NCBI RefSeq assembly: GCF_000770635.1
Contig: NZ_AVBF01000020.1
Span: forward strand, 1-63,405
Direction of reading: 5' to 3'
From: Pontibacillus yanchengensis Y32
Lineage (GTDB): Bacteria > Bacillota > Bacilli > Bacillales > BH030062
Length of the DNA: 63,405 bases
Positions 34,714 to 42,923 of this stretch are shown piece after piece. The notes under the pieces were generated by a model. It did no database searches. It was not told the origin of the DNA and worked only from the letters and a program-made list of their open reading frames with translations. Positions within the stretch are counted from its first letter, which is position 1, and every line of letters starts with the position of its first letter. The position numbers were made by a program, and so were the translations under genes.

Positions 34714-34896
34714 ATGACATTAGCAATCATGATGTTATTCGTTACAATTCTTTGCGCAGTGGCTGTTTTCCGCGAATTGAAGACCAAAAATCTATTCGCA
34801 GTAGCTTTTGCGGGTATTTCAACGTTAGTATTTGGATTCTTCTCAATTATGACGATCATATCTCAGTTCACAAGTAGTGGTGGCGGCGGTCACTAA
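34714..34896 (+). CDS. yqgW: DUF2759-type small membrane protein YqgW
   Basis: A 60-residue protein with two membrane spans (about 2-18 and 28-50) and a C-terminal SSGGGGH tail. The ATG at 34714 follows AAAGGAGG by nine bases. An upstream ATG at 34660 has no ribosome site. Length and position match B. subtilis YqgW. The function is unknown. Confidence 0.78.
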   Translation: MTLAIMMLFVTILCAVAVFRELKTKNLFAVAFAGISTLVFGFFSIMTIISQFTSSGGGGH

Positions 34897-34918
34897 ACTA
34901 ATCCACAAATAACGTACA

Positions 34919-34950
34919 ATCCTCTCATGATTATCGAGAGGATTTTTTAT
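34919..34950 (+). terminator. Terminator of yqgW
   Basis: A 9-bp perfect stem (34919-34927 with 34936-34944, AATCCTCTC) and a run of six T. Confidence 0.85.
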
Positions 34951-34969
34951 TGCTCCAAAAACCCTCTCC

Positions 34970-35740
34970 CTATTCACTTTCCATTCTTTTTAGTTGCATA
35001 CGGTCATTATAAAAATACTTGTACGTCATAAGTGTTATGTATATAGCACTTATGGAAACAGCTGAAAAAATACTTAGAGAGATGACTAATTGATATTTTA
35101 TTGCAGTTACAGGATTTACACCTCCGAGAATTAAACCAGTCATCATGCCTGGCAATTGAACGAGTCCAATTGTTTTCAACTGATCTACATTCGGTATCAA
35201 TGAAGATTGTAATGTTTGTTGTAGTATAATCTTTGAAGATTGACTTGGTTTAGCACCTAAAGATAAAGCAGCCAGAATCCTTCCCTCATTCTCTTTAAAT
35301 TCACTTCTCATCCTTTCTATTGCTAATCCCATAGCAACCATGCTATTCCCAATTACCATCCCGCTCATCGGAATAACTTGAGATGGTGTAAATTCTATCA
35401 TATCTGCTAAAAGCCACAGTGATAACACACTACCTTCAATAAGAATTAACCCTATGACTATCGTAGATAACATTCTTGGAATTCCTTCGCCTTTTTTCTT
35501 GGCATGGAAACTGGCAACAGTAATCATAACAGATAACATGAGAGGGATACCTTGAATAGCAGGTAAATCAAATAAGAAATTTAAGGCATACCCTATTAAG
35601 AATAATTGAAGGGCACCTCTTATGGAAGACCAGATAATATCTCTTTTTAATCCTAACTGATAATAGTAGGATAACCATAACGGTACGAGGACAAATACAA
35701 TTAAAAAAAGTAAAGACTGATTTGAGATTTCTGGTGACAT
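34970..35740 (-). CDS. fetB: ABC transporter permease, FetB/UPF0014 family
   Basis: A 256-residue permease with about seven membrane spans and the family segment MSGMVIGNSMVAMGLAIERM, followed by LGAKPSQSSKIILQ and LPGMMTGLILGGVNP. E. coli FetAB has been linked to iron export under oxidative stress, so metal efflux is a reasonable guess. AAGGAG precedes the ATG. It is encoded 21 bases after its ATPase. Confidence 0.85.
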   Translation of the reverse strand: MSPEISNQSLLFLIVFVLVPLWLSYYYQLGLKRDIIWSSIRGALQLFLIGYALNFLFDLPAIQGIPLMLSVMITVASFHAKKKGEGIPRMLSTIVIGLILIEGSVLSLWLLADMIEFTPSQVIPMSGMVIGNSMVAMGLAIERMRSEFKENEGRILAALSLGAKPSQSSKIILQQTLQSSLIPNVDQLKTIGLVQLPGMMTGLILGGVNPVTAIKYQLVISLSIFSAVSISAIYITLMTYKYFYNDRMQLKRMESE

Positions 35741-35761
35741 TAGTACAACTCCTTCAATAAT

Positions 35762-36457
35762 TTAAGCAAGAAATGACTGTAATGAGGTTGTAGTAGGGGT
35801 CTCAAGCAAATCGAGAATAAGTCCTGATTCTAAAATTTCACCTTCTGATAGGAATATACCTTTATCACCTAACCTTTTAGCCTGTTTAAGATTATGGGTG
35901 ACCATGATCATTGTTAATTGATGTTCATGGATTAACTCCTCTAATACATCTTCTATTTCTTCTATAGTATGTTGGTCTAATGCACTCGTAGGCTCATCTA
36001 GTAATAATACTTCAGGTTTATTAGCTAGCGTCCTGGCCAATGACACACGTTGTTGCTCCCCTCCTGATAAATGGTTCACATCCCTACTTAGATATTCAGT
36101 GGGTAGTTGTACATATGCCAAAAGCTCTTCTCCATCTTGCTCACGCCAATCCCCTCTTAGAGATGGCCCGTATTTTATATTATCAAGGACTGTCCCTGGA
36201 AATAGATGCGGTGCTTGCATAACCAAACCTGCTTGATTCCTAAGATCAGGTATATGATAGGACTGTATGGGGTTGTCCTTGAAGTGAATCTTCCCTTCAT
36301 CCGGATCCTGCAACCGATTAAATAAATGCAATAAGGTACTTTTGCCAGAACCAGAAGGACCAAAAATGATTACTTTCTCCCCTTTTTCTATTGTTACATT
36401 TATGTTTTGTAGGATTCCTTTGTGGACATTATGAAATGAATACATCGATTGGCTCAA
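35762..36457 (-). CDS. fetA: ABC transporter ATP-binding protein, FetA-like
   Basis: A 231-residue ATPase with Walker A GPSGSGKSTLL near residue 33, signature LSGGEQQRVSLAR and Walker [13 protein letters not shown]. It pairs with the FetB-like permease. The likely start is TTG at 36457, about eight bases after AAGGTG. An ATG at 36445 is the alternative. No Fur or manganese box was recognised upstream. Confidence 0.87.
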   Translation of the reverse strand: MSQSMYSFHNVHKGILQNINVTIEKGEKVIIFGPSGSGKSTLLHLFNRLQDPDEGKIHFKDNPIQSYHIPDLRNQAGLVMQAPHLFPGTVLDNIKYGPSLRGDWREQDGEELLAYVQLPTEYLSRDVNHLSGGEQQRVSLARTLANKPEVLLLDEPTSALDQHTIEEIEDVLEELIHEHQLTMIMVTHNLKQAKRLGDKGIFLSEGEILESGLILDLLETPTTTSLQSFLA

Positions 36458-36716
36458 TACAAATCACCTTTCCTTATTAGTAAATTGCTGAAATATTGTT
36501 TCTCGATATGGATAAGATTCTTTAATTGATACCCAATCAGACAATACTTTCTGTTGGAGAACATTTAATAGACGTATGGTTTAGATTATTTTGCATAATG
36601 CTTTTGCTTTCTTTGTTGAAGTTATATGCAATTTACTTGTAGGGTTCCTCCTTTCTAAATAAAGATGCAGTATTCTTAGGTGCAAACGTATAGAGGGTAT
36701 TACTTTTTCATGCCAC

Positions 36717-37613
36717 TCATAAAATAAGACTACTCATACATATTTTACTTACTCGCCTGTCTTGCTCGTTAAAAGTGGACCATGGTAAGGGATTGATTCC
36801 CTTGCCAACCTCAATTGTGTACCCTTCTTTTCTAAAGTGTTGAATATACCAGTCTTTATAGCCAGCATGACTATCAATTGTACGTATAGGAAGATACCCA
36901 CTCTTTTTTTGAAAGTTACTCACCACATCCTTGGAGATAGATGGTTCTGCTTGATTATATCCATAATAAATGACTTCACCTTGACTATGAAAAGCTAATA
37001 CACGGTCAAATGAACGGTGAATAGATAATTGATGCATCGCTAAAGCCTCTGGTTCAGATAAAGGGCAATACCCAGGAAAGTCTCGAAAAGAGGGGAGAAT
37101 GGGCTTTCTCTTTTGTTCTATATCCCAATTGGCCGGAAATTGATTATTTAAATCTACTCCCCTGATATTAGCCTTCCATGAAGTAAAGGTTTCATGATTA
37201 TGCTGTGCATTTATTCTTTCAACAAGAGGCTTATATAACCCTGCAATTGCAGATCCGTAGTGGAACAAATCTACTCCGTCTGGATTAACCATTGGAACGA
37301 TAGACAATTTAATTTGATCGTAGATATTTTGAGCATACACTCCTTCAATTTTGAGATCCTGCACGATTGCATTACAGTATCTTTCGAGTGACTTTATAAG
37401 TAATGGTGACGTAATCCATTCATTAGCATGAAAGGCTCCATTCCAATGAATTTTCTTTTCCCCTTCGCCTACACTTATTTCAAAAATTGGCCTACCTAAT
37501 AAGGAGGTACCGATTACATTTAATACAATAAATGGGTACTTCTGTTGTAGTTCCAACACATTATTCCTACAAGAAATAGAATCATATTTACTGTGTAATC
37601 GTATCTCGCTCAT
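36717..37613 (-). CDS. yqgT: M14 family zinc carboxypeptidase, YqgT-like
   Basis: It resembles gamma-D-glutamyl-L-diamino acid endopeptidase I, which cleaves peptidoglycan stem peptides. It has 298 residues from ATG 37613 (GGAG nine bases upstream). The zinc ligands are H62 and E65 in NGAFHANEW plus a His in LAFHSQGEV, and the catalytic Glu is in YTIEVGKG. Unlike B. subtilis YqgT, as I recall it, there is no LysM domain and no signal peptide, so it probably works in the cytoplasm, for example in muropeptide recycling. ATGs at 37709 and 37643 have no ribosome site. Confidence 0.82.
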   Translation of the reverse strand: MSEIRLHSKYDSISCRNNVLELQQKYPFIVLNVIGTSLLGRPIFEISVGEGEKKIHWNGAFHANEWITSPLLIKSLERYCNAIVQDLKIEGVYAQNIYDQIKLSIVPMVNPDGVDLFHYGSAIAGLYKPLVERINAQHNHETFTSWKANIRGVDLNNQFPANWDIEQKRKPILPSFRDFPGYCPLSEPEALAMHQLSIHRSFDRVLAFHSQGEVIYYGYNQAEPSISKDVVSNFQKKSGYLPIRTIDSHAGYKDWYIQHFRKEGYTIEVGKGINPLPWSTFNEQDRRVSKICMSSLIL

Positions 37614-37682
37614 CGCTTTGGTCTCCTTTTTACTTTCTATCATGTTGACACCATTATATAACTTCCATTTGGTTAGAAGAAC

Positions 37683-37712
37683 AAAAAAGCTTGCTACGAT
37701 AAGTAGCAAGCT
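37683..37712 (-). terminator. Terminator of the LtaS-type gene
   Basis: A 10-bp perfect stem (37688-37697 with 37703-37712, AGCTTGCTAC) is followed by six T on the minus strand. Confidence 0.88.
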
Positions 37713-37722
37713 AGAATAACAA

Positions 37723-39606
37723 TTATTTATAATTCACATCTTCCTCAACCTGAGTGTATTCAGCATCATAGAAGCGTAATAAATCTCCATATATAATACT
37801 ATCTGAATAATTTAATTCTTGTTGTGCCTTGGACACAAGTGGCTTACATTTTTCCATGCTTATTTCTTCACCTGATTTACGATTGTAACAAGTGTCTCTG
37901 GTGTATAGATAATTTTCGGAAATAAAGCTTCCATCTCGTAACACAACGAGTGGATCTACATCACTGGTAAATAAATCGGTACCAAAATCTACTCCATTTT
38001 CCGTTTCAATTCCCATCATACCTAGAATGGTAGGCTTCATGTCCATTTGACCACTTACTTTTGAAATGGTCCGCCCCCCTTCATGACCTGGGATATGCAC
38101 AATAAAGGGAACACGTTGTAGCTGGATATGATCATACGGAGTAATTTCTTCCTTCCCAAGGTACTGACTCATGGCTTTATTATGGTATTCACTAATTCCA
38201 TAATGATCTCCATATATAACTAAAATCGAGTCCTTATATTCACCAGCTTCTTTTAGTTGTTGGAAGAACTGTTTGATTGCCTCGTCTGTGTAACGAGCTG
38301 TCGTAAAGTAATTGTTTAAAGTCTTCGAGTTAGAATCAAATTTATCAATAGTTTGTTGCTCTTCTGGTAATTCGAATGGAAAATGGTTCGTTAGTGTAAT
38401 AAACTTGGCGTAATAAGGCTCCTCCATCGATTTTAAATACTTGATAGACTGATCAAAGAAGGCTTTATCACTTAACCCCCAGCCAATAGAATTTTCACTA
38501 TTTACATTATAAGAGGTTTCAGAATAAAACTTATCATAACCAAGTGTGTCGTACATAACACTTCGGTTCCAAAAGCTTTTATTATTTGCATGGAATACTG
38601 CAGATGTGTATCCATAATCACCAACGATTTCTGGAACAGCATTGAGCTCATTCTGAGAGTGTGTAAAGAATACAGCACCCCTAGATAATGGATACATCGA
38701 GTTTTCGATTACAAACTCAGAGTCAGAAGTTTTACCTTGTTCTGTTTGATGATAGAAGTTTTCAAAATAATAACTCTCATCGATTAAATCATTCAAGAAA
38801 GGGGTTACTTCTTCCCCATTTAATTTATTGTTGATGACAAAGCTTTGTAAGGATTCTGCTGATATATAAATAATGTTTTTATCCTTCGCAATACCCTGTA
38901 GTTTAGATGGTTGACCACTTTTAATATTTTTATTTGTATATTCCTCTACCTGCTTTACTTCACTGCCATCTGCAAGAACACGCTGAGCTTTTGATTTAGA
39001 GTGTAGTGCTACATCGTAAAGGTGAAAGTTAAACACACCAATGTTTTTGACTAAATATTCCCGATCAAAAGCTCTAACAAATAGCATAGGGCGCTCCAAT
39101 TCAGCTAACACAACATTACCTACTAATAGAGCGACAGCAATTACAGTTGCTCTTAATTTCATGTTCTTTAGTGAAGGTTGAGCATCGAGGGATATTTTTT
39201 TACTAAGGAAATAAATAATTGCAACGTCTAAAAACAACAATAAATCCAATGTATAGGTGAGTTGTAAAATACTTGATCCTAGATCTCCAGCATTACTGGA
39301 TTGAAATAGAACCGGAATCGTAAGAAAATCACTAAACGAACGGAAATAAATGACATTAAAGTACAATATTAAGGAACCTATAAGTGCAATTCTTCTCGTA
39401 TATTTGATTTGCTTTTCTGGTTTAAACCATACTACAGCAGTAAAAAAGAGAAATGCGGTAGCTATTGGGTTTATGATTAAAATGATTTCTTGCAGTGGAT
39501 TCTCAATAGATAAATCAAATATAAACCGATAGACCATATATGTTTTCACCGCAAATAGAAAGGCAGCTATAGCATAGAATGGTGTTTTACTATAATTGAA
39601 CAACAT
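37723..39606 (-). CDS. yqgS: LtaS-type lipoteichoic acid synthase (YqgS-like)
   Basis: It polymerises glycerol phosphate from phosphatidylglycerol onto a glycolipid anchor on the outer membrane face. The 627 residues have five N-terminal spans within about 1-165 and an extracellular sulfatase-type domain. The metal site includes E251 (ISAES), the catalytic Thr is T293 in HQTEQGKTSDSEF, and DHYGISEYH lies in the C-terminal half. GGAGGAAAG precedes the ATG. B. subtilis has several LtaS paralogues, and the position matches yqgS. A PhoP-like box lies 140 bases upstream but points away. Confidence 0.93.
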   Translation of the reverse strand: MLFNYSKTPFYAIAAFLFAVKTYMVYRFIFDLSIENPLQEIILIINPIATAFLFFTAVVWFKPEKQIKYTRRIALIGSLILYFNVIYFRSFSDFLTIPVLFQSSNAGDLGSSILQLTYTLDLLLFLDVAIIYFLSKKISLDAQPSLKNMKLRATVIAVALLVGNVVLAELERPMLFVRAFDREYLVKNIGVFNFHLYDVALHSKSKAQRVLADGSEVKQVEEYTNKNIKSGQPSKLQGIAKDKNIIYISAESLQSFVINNKLNGEEVTPFLNDLIDESYYFENFYHQTEQGKTSDSEFVIENSMYPLSRGAVFFTHSQNELNAVPEIVGDYGYTSAVFHANNKSFWNRSVMYDTLGYDKFYSETSYNVNSENSIGWGLSDKAFFDQSIKYLKSMEEPYYAKFITLTNHFPFELPEEQQTIDKFDSNSKTLNNYFTTARYTDEAIKQFFQQLKEAGEYKDSILVIYGDHYGISEYHNKAMSQYLGKEEITPYDHIQLQRVPFIVHIPGHEGGRTISKVSGQMDMKPTILGMMGIETENGVDFGTDLFTSDVDPLVVLRDGSFISENYLYTRDTCYNRKSGEEISMEKCKPLVSKAQQELNYSDSIIYGDLLRFYDAEYTQVEEDVNYK

Positions 39607-39747
39607 GATTTCTTTCCTCCCACATGTTTGAGACCGAATATTTTGTTTTTGTTAAAGTTCTTTATAAATTCTATAAACCTATATATCACTTAGCATAGTA
39701 TTCTAAACGACTTACTTACTATATGACGGTCATCCCCCAGAAAAAGT

Positions 39748-39802
39748 TTCACAAACTCTTAACAAATTTTTTACAAATGACTTGTTACAAAATATCTATA
39801 AA
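39748..39802 (+). promoter_or_regulatory. PhoP box and -10 element reading rightward
   Basis: TTCACA (39748-39753), TTAACA (39759-39764) and TTTACA (39770-39775) repeat every 11 bp, and all three fit the PhoP consensus TT(A/C/T)ACA. TATAAA at 39797-39802 lies where a -10 belongs if a fourth repeat slot (39781-39786) is counted. The downstream DNA on this strand has no annotated gene. Confidence 0.6.
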
Positions 39803-39867
39803 AGCTCAGTGCGAATTTTTAGCGAAATAGTGACTGCTGTCTTTAAAGGTAGGATAGAAGTTGTGCA

Positions 39868-39960
39868 ATGTTTAGGAATTGGATGGAGACACTAGTAGAT
39901 GGATTCATTAGGTGGATAATTACATTTCAATATAAAACCTCGACACATCATAAATCATGA
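39868..39960 (+). CDS. Possible 30-residue small protein
   Basis: The frame starts MFRNWMETLVDGFIRWIITF and ends YKTSTHHKS (last residue at codon 30). An AGGATAG ribosome-like site lies about 11 bases upstream. The first 20 residues alternate charged and bulky hydrophobic residues and could form an amphipathic helix. It lies within the transcript predicted from the PhoP box. This is a weak call: there is no homology evidence and the ribosome site is poor. Confidence 0.25.
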   Translation: MFRNWMETLVDGFIRWIITFQYKTSTHHKS

Positions 39961-39971
39961 AGGTCGAGGTT
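39936..39971 (+). other. Stem-loop in the candidate Pho transcript
   Basis: AACCTCGAC (39936-39944) pairs with GTCGAGGTT (39963-39971) across an 18-base loop. No T run follows, so it is not a terminator. It could be an RNA structural element. Confidence 0.5.
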
Positions 39972-40068
39972 GAAGCAAGTTTACAAAATGCTCACAGTGC
40001 ATGAAACCACATATTGAAGGATGATGTATGTGGAAATATATCAGGCAAAATGAGTATTCTTATTAGTT

Positions 40069-40103
40069 AAAATCCCTTTCCATTAGCAGAAAGGGATTTT
40101 TGT
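40069..40103. terminator. Bidirectional terminator beside glcK
   Basis: A 10-bp perfect stem (40071-40080 with 40089-40098, AATCCCTTTC) is flanked by AA and a run of T. It ends glcK on the minus strand and would also end a rightward transcript from 39800. Confidence 0.82.
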
Positions 40104-40104
40104 C

Positions 40105-41067
40105 TTATAATTCTTCTTTCGCAAAATATGCGGCACCCATTACACCTGCATCGTTTCCTAGGGATGCCATAACGATTTCAGCTGCATGGCTTGTACGAGT
40201 TAAAGCATACTGATCAAAAACCGCTCGCAGTGGAATTAGTAACTGGTCGCCAGCTTTCGATACGCCACCGCCTATAACAATCTTAGATGGGTTTAGTGCT
40301 ATTGCTAGATTTGCAATAGCTCTCCCTAAATGCTCTATGACGTAAGCTAAAATATCTTCTGCTACTTGATCACCTTGTGTGGATGCTTCAAACACATCTT
40401 TTGCTGTAATATCATCTTTTTCTTTTAACGTTTGAGCTAAGGAAGTGGTTTTCCCTTCTTCAATAGCCATTTTGGCAAACCTTGATATAGCTGTTGCTGA
40501 TGTAACAGTCTCTAGACAACCAGACTTGCCACAATTACATGGTAATGGTTGTTCTGTCTCAACTGCCATGTGACCAATTTCTGCAACAGTACCATTTGCT
40601 CCGTGTAATAGCTGGCCATTCGCAATGATACCACCGCCAACACCTGTTCCTAGTGTTACAGCTATCATATGGTTGGCACGATCGCCAGACCCTTTCCAGT
40701 TTTCTCCTAGCGCTGCCAAGTTGGCATCATTTTCTACCCACACTTTATATCCTGTGGCTTGTTTAAGCTCTTCGCTCAAATGGTAATTTTTCCATCCAAC
40801 ATTAACCGCTTCATGTATCATGCCACTATCTACGTCAATAAATCCTGGAGCACCTACCCCTATAGCAGCAAAATCGTCATGCTGATAACCCTTCTCCTTT
40901 TGTTTATCTCGAATAGAAGTAGCTATATCAGGAACGATATATTGTGCTTCATCACTCTTGTTTGTAGGTATCTCCCATTTTTCTATAATCACACCATCAT
41001 ATGTAATAAATGCGATTTTAACGGTAGTGCCACCTATATCAATACCAATTAAATGTTTTGTACTCAC
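40105..41067 (-). CDS. glcK: Glucokinase, ROK family
   Basis: It phosphorylates glucose with ATP. The protein has 320 residues. Visible are the phosphate-binding LIGIDIGGTTVK at the N-terminus, the substrate site ENDANLAALGE, the ROK zinc motif CNCGKSGCLE and IVIGGGVSKAG. The GTG at 41067 is spaced correctly from AGAGGTG. A GTG at 41076 overlaps that site. It follows yqgQ by five bases, as in B. subtilis. Confidence 0.94.
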   Translation of the reverse strand: MSTKHLIGIDIGGTTVKIAFITYDGVIIEKWEIPTNKSDEAQYIVPDIATSIRDKQKEKGYQHDDFAAIGVGAPGFIDVDSGMIHEAVNVGWKNYHLSEELKQATGYKVWVENDANLAALGENWKGSGDRANHMIAVTLGTGVGGGIIANGQLLHGANGTVAEIGHMAVETEQPLPCNCGKSGCLETVTSATAISRFAKMAIEEGKTTSLAQTLKEKDDITAKDVFEASTQGDQVAEDILAYVIEHLGRAIANLAIALNPSKIVIGGGVSKAGDQLLIPLRAVFDQYALTRTSHAAEIVMASLGNDAGVMGAAYFAKEEL

Positions 41068-41072
41068 ACGAT

Positions 41073-41279
41073 TCACCTCTTCTGTTGATCACGAAGGTTA
41101 GCAGCTTCATGGCGAAGCAATAATACACTCATTTGAAATTCATCATTGGTAATGCATTGAGCTTGATGTAATTCTTTAATTTCTTGTTCCATTAATTCTA
41201 AATCAGCTAAACGATCACCAATATAAATAAACGTTCCGAATCTTTTTAATAATTGTTGTACATCATAAATTGTTTGCAT
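41073..41279 (-). CDS. yqgQ: YqgQ family protein
   Basis: A 68-residue helical protein (MQTIYDVQQLLKRFGTFIYI) of the DUF910 family. Its function is unknown. It precedes glcK in the same transcript, and AGGTGATC precedes its ATG. The yqgQ-glcK pairing is conserved in Bacillus. Confidence 0.87.
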   Translation of the reverse strand: MQTIYDVQQLLKRFGTFIYIGDRLADLELMEQEIKELHQAQCITNDEFQMSVLLLRHEAANLRDQQKR

Positions 41280-41366
41280 ACGATCACCTAATTTTATTAT
41301 AGCAATCGTTTATATTGAAAGAAAGAAAAAGATAGTGCTTATCATTATGGAAACATTTAAACACCA

Positions 41367-41393
41367 AAAAGACCCTGATTATTTATCAGGATC
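41367..41393 (-). terminator. Terminator of the spoVAF-like gene
   Basis: A 9-bp stem with one G-T pair (41371-41379 with 41385-41393) and five T on the minus strand. It overlaps the stop codon. Confidence 0.75.
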
Positions 41394-42854
41394 TTGAGTG
41401 TGTAAAAAAGTAGGTCTTCTATTTTTTAGTGGCATTGGGGTACGTAACACTACATCACGGAATGCCCGATAATTAAATGGTAAAAAAGGCCATAGGTAAG
41501 CAGTACGGAAGGTATGCATTCTGGCTAAGTATAAGATCCATAATGTTGTCCCAATGACAAGGCCTTTAACGCCAAACAAACCTGTCACAATTAGCAAAAA
41601 TAACCGAGTTAGTCTATTGGATAAGCTTAATTCATAGCTTGGAGTACAATACGTTCCAATAACTGCTGCAGCTAAATAAAGAACAACTTCATTCGTAAAT
41701 AAACCTACTTGAATAGCTACTTGGCCAATTAGAATGGCAGCCACTAATCCAAGAGCTGTTGCTAATGCTGAAGGAGTGTGTATGGCGGCCATCCTTAAGG
41801 TATCTATTCCTACTTCCGCTATGAGAAATTGAGCGATTAGAGGAAGAACTCCTATTTCAGTTGGTCCTATAAAACTAAGCTGTTTAGGCAGTAACGACGG
41901 ATCCATGGAAAATAAATAATATACGGGTAATATAAATAAGGAAGCAAATACTGCAAAAAACCTAACAAAACGTAGATAAGCTCCTACAGAAGGCTTCTGT
42001 CGATATTCTTCAGCATGTTGTAAATGATGCCAAAAAGTAGCCGGTGTAATCATAACACTCGGAGAGCCATCAATCATGATTAAAATATGTCCTTCATATA
42101 GATGTGCTGCCGCTGTATCTGGTCTTTCTGTGTAACGAATCGTTGGATATGGATTCCAATGACGACCACTTAAAAATTCTTCTACCGTTTTCTCTGCCAT
42201 AGGTAAGGCATCTGTATCAATTTTTTGTAAATTATTCTTTAGATGCTCCACCTTGTCCATATCTACAATATCTTCAAGGTAACAAATACACACATCTGTT
42301 TTAGACCGGCGTCCGATTTGCATATACTCCATACGAAGTGATCGATCGCGAACCCTTCTACGGGTTAAGGCAGTGTTAAATATTATTGTTTCCACATAGC
42401 CATCACGAGATCCCCTTACCACACGTTCTACATCAGGTTCTTGCGGGCCACGTACCGGATATGTACGGGCATCAATCATGATAATCTTATCGTTAATTCC
42501 CTCTACAAATAGAGCAGTGGGACCTGCTAAAACCCAATCTGCCGCTTCATTTAGGTCATCTTTATGCCCAAGTTCTACATAGGGTAAATGAGTTCGCAGT
42601 AAACGTTCAAATGGGTCAGGCTCTAACTGTTCTGGTTCCAATTTAGATAACAATTTCATTAGATAATGCAGTATGTCATCTTTTACAAAACCATCAATCA
42701 TAAACAATGCCATTCTACGACCTGCATATTCCAAGTCTAACTGAATAACATCGAAGCTTTTTCCTACACCCATGCGTTCCTTCATGTAGGAGACATTATC
42801 ATCATAGTTATCAAACATTGGCTGCTTTGATGTTTCTTCTCTCAAATTCCTCAC
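41379..42854 (-). CDS. spoVAF: Spore germination protein SpoVAF (GerA family)
   Basis: A GerA A-subunit-like inner spore membrane protein of 491 residues. A soluble N-terminal half (MKERMGVGKSFDVIQLDLEY) precedes about five spans from residue 300 on. Conserved pieces are EGHILIMIDGSPSVMITPATF, IAQFLIAEVGIDTLRMAAIH and TPSYELSLSNRLTRLFLL. Length and termini fit SpoVAF better than nutrient GerA proteins. It is not in a spoVA operon here. The likely start is GTG 42854, but no good ribosome site is seen and TTG 42845 is possible. Confidence 0.78.
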   Translation of the reverse strand: MRNLREETSKQPMFDNYDDNVSYMKERMGVGKSFDVIQLDLEYAGRRMALFMIDGFVKDDILHYLMKLLSKLEPEQLEPDPFERLLRTHLPYVELGHKDDLNEAADWVLAGPTALFVEGINDKIIMIDARTYPVRGPQEPDVERVVRGSRDGYVETIIFNTALTRRRVRDRSLRMEYMQIGRRSKTDVCICYLEDIVDMDKVEHLKNNLQKIDTDALPMAEKTVEEFLSGRHWNPYPTIRYTERPDTAAAHLYEGHILIMIDGSPSVMITPATFWHHLQHAEEYRQKPSVGAYLRFVRFFAVFASLFILPVYYLFSMDPSLLPKQLSFIGPTEIGVLPLIAQFLIAEVGIDTLRMAAIHTPSALATALGLVAAILIGQVAIQVGLFTNEVVLYLAAAVIGTYCTPSYELSLSNRLTRLFLLIVTGLFGVKGLVIGTTLWILYLARMHTFRTAYLWPFLPFNYRAFRDVVLRTPMPLKNRRPTFLHTQDPDK

Positions 42855-42923
42855 CTAACTTTACAAAAGGTCTATTATAAGTGTTTGCTCAAACCTTCCA
42901 AAGCATACATGAGGAAACTGTCT

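Larger units (their letters stand above)
39607..40104. other. Gene-free stretch with a PhoP-like promoter and a hairpin
   Basis: 498 bases between the LtaS gene and the end of glcK. It holds three consensus PhoP repeats (39748-39775), a -10-like TATAAA, a possible 30-residue frame (39868-39960), a 9-bp hairpin (39936-39971) and a terminator (40069-40103). All of these are arranged for a rightward transcript of about 290 bases. Confidence 0.55.

Noticed and set aside
36458-36716. Small gene after the AGAAAGGAGGAACC ribosome-like site near 36650 (minus strand)
   Set aside because: The only frame, from a TTG 15 bases away, has 16 codons and no recognisable features. I see nothing else in this 259-base gap.
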